Source: Streptomyces macrolidinus
GTDB taxonomy: Bacteria > Actinomycetota > Actinomycetes > Streptomycetales > Streptomycetaceae
Assembly (NCBI RefSeq): GCF_023887685.1
Contig: NZ_JAMWMR010000007.1
Location: 1 to 64,000 of the forward strand
Direction of reading: 5' to 3'
DNA: 64,000 nt
In this document: positions 36,192-45,610 of the stretch, piece by piece
How positions within the stretch are numbered: position 1 is the stretch's first letter
How the letters are laid out: each line of letters begins with the position of its first letter
The notes under the pieces: model-generated
The model's database searches: none
What the model saw: only the letters and a program-made list of their open reading frames with translations
Told to the model about the DNA's origin: nothing
Translations under genes and position numbers: made by a program

Positions 36192-36418
36192 TCACGTGTC
36201 GTCTGAACCAAGAAGAAGCGGCGAGCGCGCCTCCACCATCTGGCCCGCGCAGAACGAGGCGAGCCGGTGTCGGGGCGCCGATACCCCGTCGATGGTGTGG
36301 TATGCGTCGCCGATGACCGGCTGTACCGAGGGGCGCACGCCTACGAGCGCTTCGTGGACTCGTTCACTGCCCGTTCGTTCGGTTGGAACGACGACAAGCT
36401 GACCCTGCACCCCGAGGG

Positions 36419-36721
36419 TTCGGCATCATCCCGGGCTCGATGGGCACGGGTTCGTACATCGTGAAGGGCCTCGGCAACGCGAAGGCGTTCAACTCGGCCT
36501 CGCACGGCGCCGGTCGGCGGATGAGCCGCAGCGCGGCCAAGCGCCGCTTCTCGGCGAAGGACCTGGAGGAGCAGACGCGGGGCGTGGAGTGCCGCAAGGA
36601 CTCCGGGGTGGTCGACGAGATCCCGGGCGCGTACAAGCCGATCGAGCAGGTCATCGACCAGCAGCGCGACCTGGTCGAGGTTGTGGCCGAGCTCAAGCAG
36701 GTCGTCTGCGTGAAGGGCTGA
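36419..36721 (+). pseudogene. rtcB: rtcB 3' fragment (last 100 codons)
   Basis: From FGIIPGSMGTGSYIVKGLGN to ELKQVVCVKG this frame matches the last 100 codons of the intact rtcB without a gap (both stretches are 303 nt including the stop), with many silent and some coding differences. It retains NSASHGAGRRMSR and GVECRKDSGVVDEIPGAYKP but lacks everything upstream. The homology begins abruptly at 36419; the 5' side (36192-36418) is unrelated, with a frame ending YERFVDSFTARSFGWNDDKL that I do not recognise. It is followed by a strong hairpin, as expected for a native gene end. Confidence 0.88.
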
Positions 36722-36725
36722 CGTG

Positions 36726-36759
36726 CGAGACCCCCGGCCGCTTCCGGCCGGGGGTCTCG
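36726..36759. terminator. bidirectional terminator after the rtcB fragment
   Basis: Perfect 15-bp arms cgagacccccggccg and complement (36726-36740 and 36745-36759), loop cttc, between the rtcB fragment (plus) and the small membrane protein gene (minus). Confidence 0.9.
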
Positions 36760-36763
36760 GCGT

Positions 36764-36949
36764 TCACTTCGCGTGCTTCACCGCGAAGATCATCACGAAC
36801 GCCACGAGATGGATGCCGAAGAGGAAGTACGCGAGGTAGTACCAGACGTAGCGCTCGCGCTTCTTCTCCAGCGCCAGGCGCTGCTGCTCCGCGGCCCGCG
36901 CGCGCTCCTCTTCCGGAGTGCGCTCCTCCTCCGGGCTCGGCTCCGTCAC
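36764..36949 (-). CDS. small single-span membrane protein
   Basis: A 61-residue protein with a Glu-rich, charged helical N-terminus (PEEERTPEEERARAAEQQR) and one transmembrane segment (YYLAYFLFGIHLVAFVMIFA). Its GTG overlaps the SDR stop as GTGA, so it is translated together with the oxidoreductase and might tether it or act with it at the membrane. No family is recognised. Confidence 0.7.
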   Translation of the reverse strand: MTEPSPEEERTPEEERARAAEQQRLALEKKRERYVWYYLAYFLFGIHLVAFVMIFAVKHAK

Positions 36950-37725
36950 CGCTTCTCCCGGTGGACCTTGGTGTTCGAGGCCTGGGCGCGCGGGCGGACC
37001 ACCAGCAGGTCGATGTTGACGTGGCTGGGCCGGGTGACCGCCCAGCCGATCGTGTCGGCCACGTCCTCCGCCGTGAGCGGATCGGCGACGCCCTCGTAGA
37101 CCTTGGCCGCCTTCTCCTTGTCGCCGTCGAAGCGGGTCAGCGCGAACTCGTCCGTCTTCACCATGCCGGGGGCGATCTCGATCACCCGGACCGGGGTGCC
37201 GACGATCTCCAGGCGGAGCGTCTCGGCGAGGACGTGCTCGGCGTGCTTGGCGGCGACATAGCCCGCGCCGCCCTCGTACGTGGCGAGGCCCGCGGTCGAG
37301 GAGACCACCACCACGGTGCCGTCGCCGCTCGCGGTCAGCGCGGGCAGCAGGGCCTGGGTGACGTTCAGGGTGCCGAGGACGTTCGTCTCGTACATCCGGC
37401 GCCAGTCGTCGGGGTCACCGGTCGCGACCGGGTCCGCGCCGAGCGCGCCGCCCGCGTTGTTGACCAGGACGCCGACGGTCTTGAAGGCGGTCGCGAACGC
37501 GTCGACCGCCCCGCGCTCGGTGACGTCCAGCGCGTACGCCGCCGCCGCGTACCCCGCGGCGTTCAGCTCCTCCGCGAGCGCCTCGATACGGTCCTTGCGG
37601 CGGGCGGTGAGGACGACGCGGTAGCCCTCGGCGGCGAGCCGGCGGGCCGTTGCGGCACCGATTCCGCTGCTCGCGCCGGTGACGACGGCGATGGGGGAGG
37701 CGGCGGAGGGTGCGGCGGCGGTCAT
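36946..37725 (-). CDS. SDR-family oxidoreductase
   Basis: A 259-residue classical short-chain dehydrogenase. The cofactor loop is VVTGASSGIGAAT (TGxxxGxG, 16-23), with VLTARRKDR after strand 2 (basic, favouring NADPH), NNAGG, and the catalytic segment with GYVAAKHAEH (YxxxK). It is probably a general alcohol or acyl reductase (YdfG-like); the substrate is unknown. ATG 37725 is chosen because GAGGAG lies 6 nt before it; the frame extends 33 codons further without one. It is coupled to the small membrane protein. Confidence 0.85.
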   Translation of the reverse strand: MTAAAPSAASPIAVVTGASSGIGAATARRLAAEGYRVVLTARRKDRIEALAEELNAAGYAAAAYALDVTERGAVDAFATAFKTVGVLVNNAGGALGADPVATGDPDDWRRMYETNVLGTLNVTQALLPALTASGDGTVVVVSSTAGLATYEGGAGYVAAKHAEHVLAETLRLEIVGTPVRVIEIAPGMVKTDEFALTRFDGDKEKAAKVYEGVADPLTAEDVADTIGWAVTRPSHVNIDLLVVRPRAQASNTKVHREKR

Positions 37726-37939
37726 GGGCTGCTCCTCGGACGGCAGGCTCGTGCGGACGGGCATACGGATCGGTGGGTACGGGGCGCGTGCGGCGACGCG
37801 CGGTCCCGGTGGTGGGCCGTTCACCCGGGGTGCCGGGCCGTGCGAGCGACTCCCGCTCAGGATAGGTGCCCGGCGCGAGGTCCGGCGGAGTGCCGTACGC
37901 GGGGTCGTACGCGTGGCCCCTGCGGAGCCCGCGGCGACG

Positions 37940-38275
37940 TCAGTGCCCTCGCGGCGCCCACATGATCACGGCCATCCCGGCGAGGCAGATCAGCGCGCCC
38001 GTCAGATCCCAGCGGTCGGGCCGGTAGCCGTCCGCCACCACGCCCCAGGCCAGGGAGCCCGCCACGAAGACACCGCCGTACGCGGCGAGGATGCGCCCGA
38101 AGTGCGCGTCCGGCTGCAGGGTGGCGACGAAGCCGTAGACGCCGAGGGCCATCACACCCGCGCCGATCCACACCCAGCCGCGGTGCTCGCGTACGCCCTG
38201 CCAGACGAGCCAGGCGCCGCCGATCTCGAACAGCGCGGCGACGACGAAGAGGGCGGCGGAGCGGAGGATCAGCAT
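37940..38275 (-). CDS. YnfA family membrane protein
   Basis: A 111-residue protein with four predicted helices, the small-multidrug-resistance-like YnfA family (UPF0060). Motifs are [20 protein letters not shown] and [20 protein letters not shown] with a C-terminal MWAPRGH. ATG 38275 follows GAGGGTGG. Function as a transporter is suggested for relatives but unclear. It stands 49 nt from a MITE-like repeat. Confidence 0.88.
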   Translation of the reverse strand: MLILRSAALFVVAALFEIGGAWLVWQGVREHRGWVWIGAGVMALGVYGFVATLQPDAHFGRILAAYGGVFVAGSLAWGVVADGYRPDRWDLTGALICLAGMAVIMWAPRGH

Positions 38276-38323
38276 GCGGCCACCCTCGCACGCCGCTCCC
38301 GCCGCGCCCGCGGGAGGGCACCA

Positions 38324-38482
38324 GGGCCTGTCGTATGGATCATGCCGGCCTCGTCGGTTGGCAGGGCTCCGCCCTGCCGCCCTCCTCCGCCTTGCGATGC
38401 TCCCCCACTGCCTGAACGGCGTGGGAGGTGCCCCCAGCACCAGACACCGCTCCCTGATCCGGCCTGATCCAAACGAGGCCCT
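38324..38482. mobile_element. MITE-like palindromic repeat, degenerate copy
   Basis: It begins agggcctgtcgtatggat and ends atccaaacgaggccct, imperfect inverted repeats of the family also seen at 49.0, 49.2 and 60.0 kb. Inside are a ggcagggc/gccctgcc hairpin (38360-38378) and the block cccccactgcctgaa-cggcgtgggaggtgc (about 38402-38432) shared with the 49.2 kb copy. Its right end touches the stop codon of the AraC-type gene. No coding capacity. Confidence 0.65.
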
Positions 38483-39293
38483 AGCCGTGGCTGCCCGCGC
38501 GAGGTGCGTACGCGGTCGGTGGCACCCCCACCGTCGCCGTGAAGTCCCGTACCAGATGGGCCTGGTCGGCATAGCCGAGGTCCGCCGCCAGGCCCGCCCA
38601 GTCCACGGCCCGCTCGGTCTCCGCGCGCTCCAGCGCCTCGTGGATGCGGTAGCGCAGGATGACCCACTTCGGGCCCACCCCTACGTACGCGGCGAACAGG
38701 CGCTGCAGGAGACGTACGGACAGGCCCTCCGCCCGTGCGAAGTCGGCGACCCGCCGGATCGTGCGGTCCGTGCGGATGCGGTCGACGAGGGCCGTCGCGA
38801 GATCGGCCTGCGGGTCCGGGCGGGGGCCGAGGCTCAGCAGGAAGGTGTCCAGCGCGGCCACGCGCGCGTGTTCGTCCTCGGGGGTGAGGACCGCGGCCGG
38901 GTCCGCGTCCGGGTACGCCTCGGGCAGCGGGACACGGCGGTTCGTCCAGTGCGTCACCGGGCGGCCGGGCGCGAAGGGACGGAAGCCGCCCGGCCGGAAC
39001 TGGATCCCGCACACCCGGCCCCTGCCCTCCAGCCGCTGGGTGAACAGCCCGAGGCCGACGCCGGAGACCTCGCCGAAGGGCGGCTGGTCGCCGTAGCGCT
39101 GGAAGACGATGTTCACCGACGGATGCGGGACGACCTGCGACGCGTGCGGCTGCGGGAGGTCCCAGTCCAGCAGCCAGTAGTGCTCCAGATACGGGCGCAG
39201 CGGCTCGGCCGGTTCGTGGCGCCGGAAGGAGACGCGCGCGAAGAGTTCGGCGGCGTCGACGATCCCGCGTGTGTCACGGCGTGGGGAGGCCAT
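38481..39293 (-). CDS. AraC-family transcriptional regulator
   Basis: A 270-residue regulator. The N-terminal sensor part (about 10-150, including [16 protein letters not shown] and [20 protein letters not shown]) resembles the DUF6597 domain. The C-terminal AraC DNA-binding domain has two helix-turn-helices: [20 protein letters not shown] and [23 protein letters not shown] 39293 is the family start. The effector is unknown. Its stop codon lies against a MITE-like repeat. Confidence 0.85.
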   Translation of the reverse strand: MASPRRDTRGIVDAAELFARVSFRRHEPAEPLRPYLEHYWLLDWDLPQPHASQVVPHPSVNIVFQRYGDQPPFGEVSGVGLGLFTQRLEGRGRVCGIQFRPGGFRPFAPGRPVTHWTNRRVPLPEAYPDADPAAVLTPEDEHARVAALDTFLLSLGPRPDPQADLATALVDRIRTDRTIRRVADFARAEGLSVRLLQRLFAAYVGVGPKWVILRYRIHEALERAETERAVDWAGLAADLGYADQAHLVRDFTATVGVPPTAYAPRAGSHG

Positions 39294-39477
39294 GGACGGA
39301 GCGTACGAGCCGGTACTGACAACGGCGGGGGTGCGGAGGCGAGGGGGGTGCGCATAGCCGACGTCCCGGCCCGACCGGGTAAGTCGCCACGCGCCGAGCG
39401 GTGAGAGGGGGGTAAGAAGCCCCTCCGTGGCCCCCTGGGCCGGTGGAGTACCGCCGTGGCCTTGGCAGACTGGTCGG

Positions 39478-40194
39478 GTGACCCAGACCGTGCTGCTCGC
39501 CGAGGACGACCGCGCCATCCGCCATGCCCTGGAACGCGCGTTGACGCTGGAGGGCTACGCGGTGACCGCCGTGGCCGACGGGGTGGAGGCCCTCGCCCAG
39601 GCCCATCGCACCCGGCCCGACATACTCGTCCTCGACGTGATGATGCCCGGCATCGACGGCCTCCAGGTGTGCCGCGTCCTGCGCGCCGAGGGCGACCGCA
39701 CCCCGATCCTGATGCTCACCGCCCTGGTGGAGACCGCCGACCGTATCGCGGGCCTGGACGCGGGCGCCGATGACTACGTGGTGAAGCCGTTCGACGTCGA
39801 CGAGGTCTTCGCCCGGCTCAGAGCCCTGCTGCGGCGCACCAACGGCACCGCGCCCGAGGCGCCCAAGGAGAAGGAAGAGGAGCGGATCCCCGCCGGCCAG
39901 GTGTCCGTCGCCGGGCTGCGCATGGACGTACAGGCGCGCCGTGCCTGGCGTGGTGCGCGTGAACTGGAGCTGACCCGCACCGAGTTCGACCTGCTGGAGC
40001 TGCTCGCCCGCAACGCCGGTATCGTCCTCGACCACGCCACCATCTACGACCGCATCTGGGGCTACGACTTCGGCCCCGGCTCCAAGAATCTGGCCGTCTA
40101 CGTGGGTTACCTGCGGCGCAAGCTCGACGGGCCGGGGGCCCCGGCCCTCATCCACACGGTGCGCGGCGTGGGGTATGTGCTGAGGGAGGACTGA
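39478..40194 (+). CDS. two-component response regulator, OmpR/PhoB family
   Basis: A 238-residue regulator. The receiver has EDDRAIRHAL (acidic pocket), phosphorylation site D53 in LVLDVMMPG, and VKPFD. The winged-helix domain begins after a Glu/Lys-rich linker (PKEKEEER) and holds LTRTEFDLLELLARNAGIVL and RRKLDGPGAPALIHTVRGVG. GTG 39478 has no ribosome binding site, and CAGACT ends 6 nt before it, so it may be leaderless. The partner kinase follows after 3 nt. Confidence 0.92.
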   Translation: MTQTVLLAEDDRAIRHALERALTLEGYAVTAVADGVEALAQAHRTRPDILVLDVMMPGIDGLQVCRVLRAEGDRTPILMLTALVETADRIAGLDAGADDYVVKPFDVDEVFARLRALLRRTNGTAPEAPKEKEEERIPAGQVSVAGLRMDVQARRAWRGARELELTRTEFDLLELLARNAGIVLDHATIYDRIWGYDFGPGSKNLAVYVGYLRRKLDGPGAPALIHTVRGVGYVLRED

Positions 40195-40197
40195 CCG

Positions 40198-41916
40198 GTG
40201 CCTGCCACGGCGGCCGGGTTCTGGCTGAGCCTCTGGCGGCGGCTGCCGCGAGAGCTGCGCGCCCGGCTGCGGCTGCGGTCCCGGCTGCGGCGGATGTCGT
40301 CGCTGCGGACCACCTTCACCGTGTCCTTCGCGGCCGTGGCCGCCGGGGTCACCGTCCTTGTCGGCTTCCTCAGTTACGACGCCGCGGCGCGCCTCGTGCG
40401 CGTGGACCAGCAGACCGTCTTCGTCCAGGTCGTGGCCGACCTACGGGACCAGGTGGGTCGCAAGCCGCTGACACCGCAGGACTTCGCGGTCTCCGACCGG
40501 GGCCACGGCTCTCCGCGTGAGGAGATCATCCGGCCCAGCCGTACGGTCGTCCAGGTGCTCGGCCCCGGCGGGGCGGTCGTCGGCCACTCCAAGACGGTGC
40601 TGCCCGTCCGCGCCGAGGACCGGCGTATCGCCGCCGCCGTCAGGTCGGGTGAGCTGGTGGAGCACCGAAGCGTCGATGTCGGCGGCGTCGTCTACCGGGT
40701 GGCGACGGTCGGGCTCGGCCAGGGCCGTGGCGCCGTGCAGGTCGCCCAGGAACTCAGCGGCACCGAGGACCTGTTGCGCAGTCTGCAGCGGCGTACGGCG
40801 CTGCTGATGGGCGCGGTGGTGGTGGCCGCCGGGCTGTTCGGCTGGTGGCTGGCGCGGCGGATCACGGGGCGGCTGGTGCGGCTGGCCGATGCCGCCGAGG
40901 GGGTGGCGCGCACGCGGCGGCTCGGCGTCCAGGTCTCGGTCACCGGCAACGACGAGGTGGCGCGCCTCGGCCGCTCCTTCGACCGCATGCTGGGGCGGCT
41001 GGCGCAGTCGGAGGAGGACCAGCGCCGTCTGGTGCAGGACGCCGGGCACGAACTCCGTACGCCGCTGACGTCCCTGCGGACGAACATCTCGCTGCTGCGC
41101 CGGATCGACGAACTGCCGCCCGCGGCCCGCGAGGAGCTGGTGGCCGATCTCGCCCAGGAATCACGGGAGTTGACCGACCTGGTCAACGAACTGGTCGATC
41201 TGGCGGCCGGGCAGTGCGACACGGAGCCGGTGCAGCGGCTGACGCTCGCCGATGTCGCCGAGGACGCGGCGGTGATCGCGCGCCGTCGCCTGGGACGCGA
41301 GATCGTCGTCCGGGTCACCGGCGACACGACGGTCGACGGGCGCGCCTCGGCTCTGCAGCGGGCGGTGTCCAACCTGCTGGAGAACGCGGCGAAGTTCGAC
41401 CGCGAGGGCACCGCGCCGATCGAGGTGGTCGTCACGGGGCCGGGGCAGCCGCCGCCCTGGTCGGAGTCCTGGCCCGAGCCCCGGTCCTTGCCCCGGCAGG
41501 CGGCGTCGGGCCAGTCGGCGTTCGGCGCGCGGGATTCCGGCCGGTACGCGGCCGGGGACACCGCGGGGGGCATGGACGGGGCGGTGGACGGGGCCGTGAA
41601 CGGCCGGGGGGCGCTGCCCGCCACGGCGCTGAAGGACGGAGGCGAGGCGCCGGGAACGGGCTCGCTGCCGGGCAGTGTGCGCGTGGAGGTCCTCGACCGG
41701 GGGCCGGGCATCGAGGAGGGCGACCTCCTGCGGATCTTCGACCGCTTCTACCGGGCCGCGGACGCCAGGAGCCTGCCGGGCTCGGGCCTCGGCCTGTCGA
41801 TCGTGCGCGAGGTGGCGACCTCGCACGGGGGCGCGTCGTTCGCGTGCCGGCGCGAGGGCGGCGGCTCGGTCATCGGGTTCACGGCGGGCGGGGGACGGCG
41901 GCCGGGCAGCGAGTGA
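40198..41916 (+). CDS. sensor histidine kinase, with an insertion in the ATPase domain
   Basis: A 572-residue membrane kinase. Two transmembrane helices (about 40-60 and 200-220) flank an extracellular sensor. A HAMP region follows, then H284 in DAGHELRTPLTSL, an N-box ALQRAVSNLLENAAKFDREG, and G-boxes LDRGPGIEEGD and GSGLGLSIVREVA. Between N-box and G-box (about 415-492) sits a roughly 78-residue Gly/Ala/Pro/Ser-rich insertion that kinases normally lack. GGGAGGA stands about 8 nt before GTG. It pairs with the adjacent response regulator; the signal is unknown. Confidence 0.92.
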   Translation: MPATAAGFWLSLWRRLPRELRARLRLRSRLRRMSSLRTTFTVSFAAVAAGVTVLVGFLSYDAAARLVRVDQQTVFVQVVADLRDQVGRKPLTPQDFAVSDRGHGSPREEIIRPSRTVVQVLGPGGAVVGHSKTVLPVRAEDRRIAAAVRSGELVEHRSVDVGGVVYRVATVGLGQGRGAVQVAQELSGTEDLLRSLQRRTALLMGAVVVAAGLFGWWLARRITGRLVRLADAAEGVARTRRLGVQVSVTGNDEVARLGRSFDRMLGRLAQSEEDQRRLVQDAGHELRTPLTSLRTNISLLRRIDELPPAAREELVADLAQESRELTDLVNELVDLAAGQCDTEPVQRLTLADVAEDAAVIARRRLGREIVVRVTGDTTVDGRASALQRAVSNLLENAAKFDREGTAPIEVVVTGPGQPPPWSESWPEPRSLPRQAASGQSAFGARDSGRYAAGDTAGGMDGAVDGAVNGRGALPATALKDGGEAPGTGSLPGSVRVEVLDRGPGIEEGDLLRIFDRFYRAADARSLPGSGLGLSIVREVATSHGGASFACRREGGGSVIGFTAGGGRRPGSE

Positions 41917-41950
41917 CGCGACCGTACCCGGACCCCGTCCGTCTCCGGCG

Positions 41951-43906
41951 TCAGCCGACGTGGACGCGGGGTCGCCGGGCGCGTTCGGGCTCCGCCTCGC
42001 GCAGCACCTCCCGGGTCACCGGGGCCACCTCGCCCTGCCCGAAGAGGAAGAAGCGCAGGAAGTTCGCGAACGGGTTGCCCTCGGTCCACTCGAAGTAGAT
42101 GTGCGGGGTGCGGCCGGTGGTGTCGCGGACGTGCAGCAGCAGGGCGGCGAGCGCGTTGGGGACGGAGGACGACTCCAGGGTGAGGACGCGGTAGCGGTCG
42201 TGCAGGACCTCGCCCCGTACGGTCAGCCCCGTCTCGAACTCCGAGGGGTCGCGGACCGTCACCTCCACGAAGACGAAGTCCTCCAGCGACGGGACGTCGT
42301 TGTCGGCGCGGATCTGCTCGATCTTGCCGCGGTACTCGGCGAGGTCGCGGGCGCCGGGCTCGTTGGCGATGAACCGCATCTTCCGGCTGGCGATGTCACG
42401 GACGAACCGCTGCGCCATGTCGTCCAGGACCACCTCGGTCACCCGCAGCTCGAAGGAGCGGGCGAGCCGGGACAGCAGCGAGACGAGGATGATCCCGGCG
42501 ATGAAGCAGGCGCCGATCTTCACCCCGTCCGGTCGTTCGAAGACGTTGGCGACGGTGGTGTAGAGGAACACGGCGGAGATGACGGCGAAGACGGCCGTCC
42601 ACCGCTTCTGGCGCGCCCGCCGCGCGGCGACGGTCACCGCGATGGCGGCGGAGCTGATCAGTACGAGGACGCCGGTGGCGTAGGCGCTGCCCTGGGCGTC
42701 GACGCTGGCGTTGAAGATCCAGGTCACCAGGAAGGCGATCAGGATGAAGACGATGACCATGGGGCGTACGGCACCGGCCCAGTGCGGGGCCATGCCGTAG
42801 CGGGGCAGATAGCGGGGCATCAGGTTGAGCAGCCCGGCCATGGCGGAGGCGCCCGCGAACCAGAGGATCGTGATCGTCGAGATGTCGTAGACCGTGCCGA
42901 AGGTGTTGCCGAGGTGGGCGTGCGCCAGATACGCCAGCGCCCGGCCGTTCGCCGGGCCGCCCGCCTGGAACGCCGGTGCCGGGATGAGCAGGGTGGTGAT
43001 GAAGCTGGTGGTGATCAGGAAGCCGCTCATGATGACGGCGGCGGTGGTCAGCAGCTTGCGGGTGTCCCGGATCCGGCCCGTGGGCTGCTCCTCGGTGTCG
43101 CCGGGGTCACCCCGCACATGCGGCATGACGGCCACGCCGGTCTCGAAGCCGGACAGGCCGAGGGCGAGCTTGGGGAAGACGATCAGGGCGACGCCGACCA
43201 TGGCGAGGACGTTGCCGTGGTGGGCGCTCGTCAGGGCGCCGGTCCAGTCGGTGATCACATGCTCGGCGGTGAGCACATGCCACAGGCCCGCGACCACGAC
43301 GACGGCGTTGAGGGCGAGATAGGTCCCGACCAGGGCGACGGCGACGCCGATGGCTTCGAGGAAGCCCTTGAGGAAGACCGCGCCGAGCAGGGCGATGAGC
43401 AGCAGCGTGATGAGCATCTGGTGGCCGTGCAGGGCGCTGCTGAGGTGGGGGTTCTGGATGAGGTGGGTGGCGGCGTCGGCGGCGGAGAGGGTGATGGTGA
43501 TCAGGAAGTCGGTGGCGGCGAAGCCGAGGAGGGTCAGGACGAAGAGCTTGCCCTTCCAGAAGGTGAGCAGGCGTTCGAGCATGGCGATGGAGCCCTGGCC
43601 GTGCGGGCTCTCGCGGGCGACGCGGCGGTAGACGGGCAGGGCGCCGGCGAGCGTGACGAGGACGAGGACGAGGGTGGCGAGCGGGGAGAGCAGCCCGGCG
43701 GCGAGGGCGGCGATGCCGGGCTGGTAGCCGAGGGTGGAGAAGTAGTCGACACCGGTCAGACACATCACCCGCCACCAGCGGCGGCCTTCGTGCGGGGGCG
43801 CGGGCGGGGCGTGCGGACCCTGGGGGGCACCCTTGCCCATGTCGGACAGGCCTTCCAGCATCCAGGCCCGCAGCCGGTCCCCGCGGGTGCGCTCCATGGC
43901 GGTCAT
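41951..43906 (-). CDS. APC-superfamily permease with a cytoplasmic C-terminal domain
   Basis: A 651-residue transporter with about 12 helices from residue 50 to 460 ([20 protein letters not shown] near the first, an APC-like broken helix), then a soluble C-terminal part of about 180 residues ([20 protein letters not shown], later [14 protein letters not shown]). The latter resembles the regulatory tails of KUP/amino-acid permease relatives in actinobacteria. Amino acid or cation uptake is inferred from the family. It is convergent with the kinase gene (35 nt gap). Confidence 0.8.
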   Translation of the reverse strand: MTAMERTRGDRLRAWMLEGLSDMGKGAPQGPHAPPAPPHEGRRWWRVMCLTGVDYFSTLGYQPGIAALAAGLLSPLATLVLVLVTLAGALPVYRRVARESPHGQGSIAMLERLLTFWKGKLFVLTLLGFAATDFLITITLSAADAATHLIQNPHLSSALHGHQMLITLLLIALLGAVFLKGFLEAIGVAVALVGTYLALNAVVVVAGLWHVLTAEHVITDWTGALTSAHHGNVLAMVGVALIVFPKLALGLSGFETGVAVMPHVRGDPGDTEEQPTGRIRDTRKLLTTAAVIMSGFLITTSFITTLLIPAPAFQAGGPANGRALAYLAHAHLGNTFGTVYDISTITILWFAGASAMAGLLNLMPRYLPRYGMAPHWAGAVRPMVIVFILIAFLVTWIFNASVDAQGSAYATGVLVLISSAAIAVTVAARRARQKRWTAVFAVISAVFLYTTVANVFERPDGVKIGACFIAGIILVSLLSRLARSFELRVTEVVLDDMAQRFVRDIASRKMRFIANEPGARDLAEYRGKIEQIRADNDVPSLEDFVFVEVTVRDPSEFETGLTVRGEVLHDRYRVLTLESSSVPNALAALLLHVRDTTGRTPHIYFEWTEGNPFANFLRFFLFGQGEVAPVTREVLREAEPERARRPRVHVG

Positions 43907-44160
43907 CGGCGTTGCTCCCCTGGCCCGAGGCTCTGCGAACGGTTCGCGGCTACCAGCGTAGGTGGGGCAAAGGTAATAACTAGGTCATATGGGCGCTGTT
44001 CTCACCTGCTTCGATGACAGGCGGTCACTGATATGTCTGATGACTTCGTGGCAAAGCGGTGAAATCCCGGTCGCTGACGGATCGGTTACGTGCCAATCTC
44101 AATGGTGCGCGCGCTGGGGGAGTCCGTAGCGGGGGAACTGTCTCAGTACAGGAGTCCAAC

Positions 44161-44619
44161 GTGAAATCCTCACTTCGCACCCGCTCCACCCGTGTCCTCG
44201 CCGTCGGCGCCCTGTCCGCGGCACTGCTGACGGCCGGTACGGCCGGCGCGTTCGCCGCCGAGCCGAACCCCAACCCCAAGGCGACGCGTATGGCGGAGCC
44301 CGAGGCGACCCTCAAGCAGGACCCGAACATCAACGAGCGTTCGGCCTCGGTCACCACGAAGGTCGACAGGACCCAGGTCATGGCGGGCGAGAAGGTGACG
44401 CTCACCGGGCGCACCGACGGCCTGAAGACAGGCAGCCCCGTCGTGATCGAGCGCTACTACGACGGCAAGTGGACGCCGATCAAGACCGAGCTCCACTACA
44501 CGATCGACAAGAACTACAACTACCGCCTGGACACCCGGCTCGACTACAAGGGCCAGGAACAGCTCAGGGTCCGGGCCGGTGACGTGGTCTCGCAGCCGGT
44601 GACGGTGACGGTCAAGTAA
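44161..44619 (+). CDS. secreted protein with Ig-like fold
   Basis: A 152-residue exported protein. A signal peptide runs over about 1-34, ending TAGAFAAEPN. The mature part has beta-strand pairs such as VDRTQVMAGEKVTLTGR and KTGSPVVIERYYDGKWTPIK, the pattern of bacterial Ig-like repeats; there is no catalytic motif. AGGAG lies 6 nt before GTG 44161. It stands alone, with a hairpin downstream, and may be an extracellular structural protein. Confidence 0.8.
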   Translation: MKSSLRTRSTRVLAVGALSAALLTAGTAGAFAAEPNPNPKATRMAEPEATLKQDPNINERSASVTTKVDRTQVMAGEKVTLTGRTDGLKTGSPVVIERYYDGKWTPIKTELHYTIDKNYNYRLDTRLDYKGQEQLRVRAGDVVSQPVTVTVK

Positions 44620-44650
44620 CCGCCCCGTCGCGGTAGCCGCACCACCATCA

Positions 44651-44681
44651 GAGGGCCGGTCCTGACTCAGGGCCGGCCCTC
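44651..44681. terminator. terminator after the secreted protein gene
   Basis: gagggccggtcct paired with agggccggccctc (44651-44663 and 44669-44681), a 13-bp stem with one G-U pair and a 5-nt loop, between convergent genes. Confidence 0.8.
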
Positions 44682-44730
44682 GCTGCCGTCGACCTCGACG
44701 ACAGGCCTGTCCGCTACCCCTGACGGTGAC

Positions 44731-45162
44731 TCACGGCCAGACCAAGCAGTAGGCCTGATGCCCCGCCTCATGCAACCGGTGGCTGAAGTCCTGCCATTCG
44801 TGCAGGAGTTGGTACACGTTGAACGCGTCGCGTGGGCCGCCGCGGTCCGGGACCGTGGACCAGATGAAGGCCGCCGCGCCCACCGCCTCCTCGCCGATGC
44901 CGCGGAGCGGGTCCACGACCGTCATGGGGAGTTTGACCACCGCGTAGTCGGGGTGCAGGACCACCAGTTCCAGCGGGGGGACCTTGTGCAGCGGGACGCC
45001 CTCGATGCCGGTGAGGACCATCGCCGCCATCGTCTCCGGCTTGATCTTGGTGAACATCCCGCCCATGCCGAGCTCGTCACCGCCCAGTTCCTCCGGGCGC
45101 ATCGAGATCGGGACGCGCGCCGCCGTGGCGCCGTCCGGCGCGCCGAAGTACTTGTACGTCAC
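44731..45162 (-). CDS. hypothetical protein, conserved-looking
   Basis: A 143-residue protein starting MTYKYFGAPDGATAARVPIS if GTG 45162 is used. The frame is open back to 45471, but that extension is Arg/Gln/Ser low complexity and probably non-coding. The body (MGGMFTKIKPETMAAMVLTG, LELVVLHPDYAVVKLPMTVV, LHEWQDFSHRLHEAGHQAY) is compact and ends with CLVWP. I do not recognise a domain. Start uncertain. Confidence 0.65.
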   Translation of the reverse strand: MTYKYFGAPDGATAARVPISMRPEELGGDELGMGGMFTKIKPETMAAMVLTGIEGVPLHKVPPLELVVLHPDYAVVKLPMTVVDPLRGIGEEAVGAAAFIWSTVPDRGGPRDAFNVYQLLHEWQDFSHRLHEAGHQAYCLVWP

Positions 45163-45610
45163 CCCCACCCGGCCACCATTCCCGCTCCCTGCCCCCAGTC
45201 GGTCGGCCGTGTGGTTCCTGCGGTCCCTGTGGGCCGCCCGGTCGATTCTGTCAGGCCCGCCCTGGGATCCCGGAGGGTTTTGCGTGCCCTGAGTGTTCTG
45301 CGAACTCTGTGGGAGCTGTGAACCGCGGGAACCGGAGGGTTCATGCGCCTCGTGCGGCCCCTGTGCCCGACGTGTCTCGCTCTCCTCCGCGTCGCGCCGG
45401 TGCCTTCCCCGCCGGGCACGCCGAGGACCCAGGTCATCGGTCCCCTCGCCCAGTCCGCCACCGCGATGCATATCTCCACCCGACTGCTGTTCTAGGACGC
45501 GTGGCCCCCGCCGCGCAACCTGATCATCGTGTCAGTGACCTCCCCCACGGCCGCTCGCCGAAACGTGCGTGGAAACACCTGTCCGCGGGTTCGTCGCGGC
45601 CTCTGACACC
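45163..45610. other. divergent intergenic region before hemL
   Basis: 448 nt between divergent genes. It holds no gene that I can support; minus-strand frames through it read as biased low-complexity sequence. It should contain the hemL promoter, but no confident -10/-35 pair was found, and no Rex-like operator was seen here. Confidence 0.4.

Larger units (their letters stand above)
30626..36418. other. accessory islet bracketed by two rtcB 3' ends
   Basis: Between the intact rtcB stop and the second in-frame rtcB 3' end lie about 5.8 kb of genes without house-keeping identity: a hypothetical, a headless XRE regulator, three overlapping hypotheticals, an MFS pump and IS5-type debris. Several stretches (for example 33530-33948) are less GC-rich and have weaker codon bias than the flanks. 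No integrase, excisionase or replication gene is seen, so a mobile origin is inferred, not shown. Confidence 0.5.

Noticed and set aside
30626..36418. Complete integrative conjugative element or prophage
   Set aside because: No integrase, excisionase, replication, transfer or phage structural gene is found; only an islet of uncertain mobility can be claimed.
36267..36418. Coding gene before the rtcB fragment
   Set aside because: The frame ending YERFVDSFTARSFGWNDDKL has a plausible protein look, but it is cut by the rtcB junction, lacks a ribosome binding site and matches no family that I know.
45163..45471. Upstream extension of the minus-strand hypothetical gene
   Set aside because: The added residues are repetitive Gln/Ser/Arg/Asn sequence typical of non-coding DNA read by chance, unlike the body of the protein.
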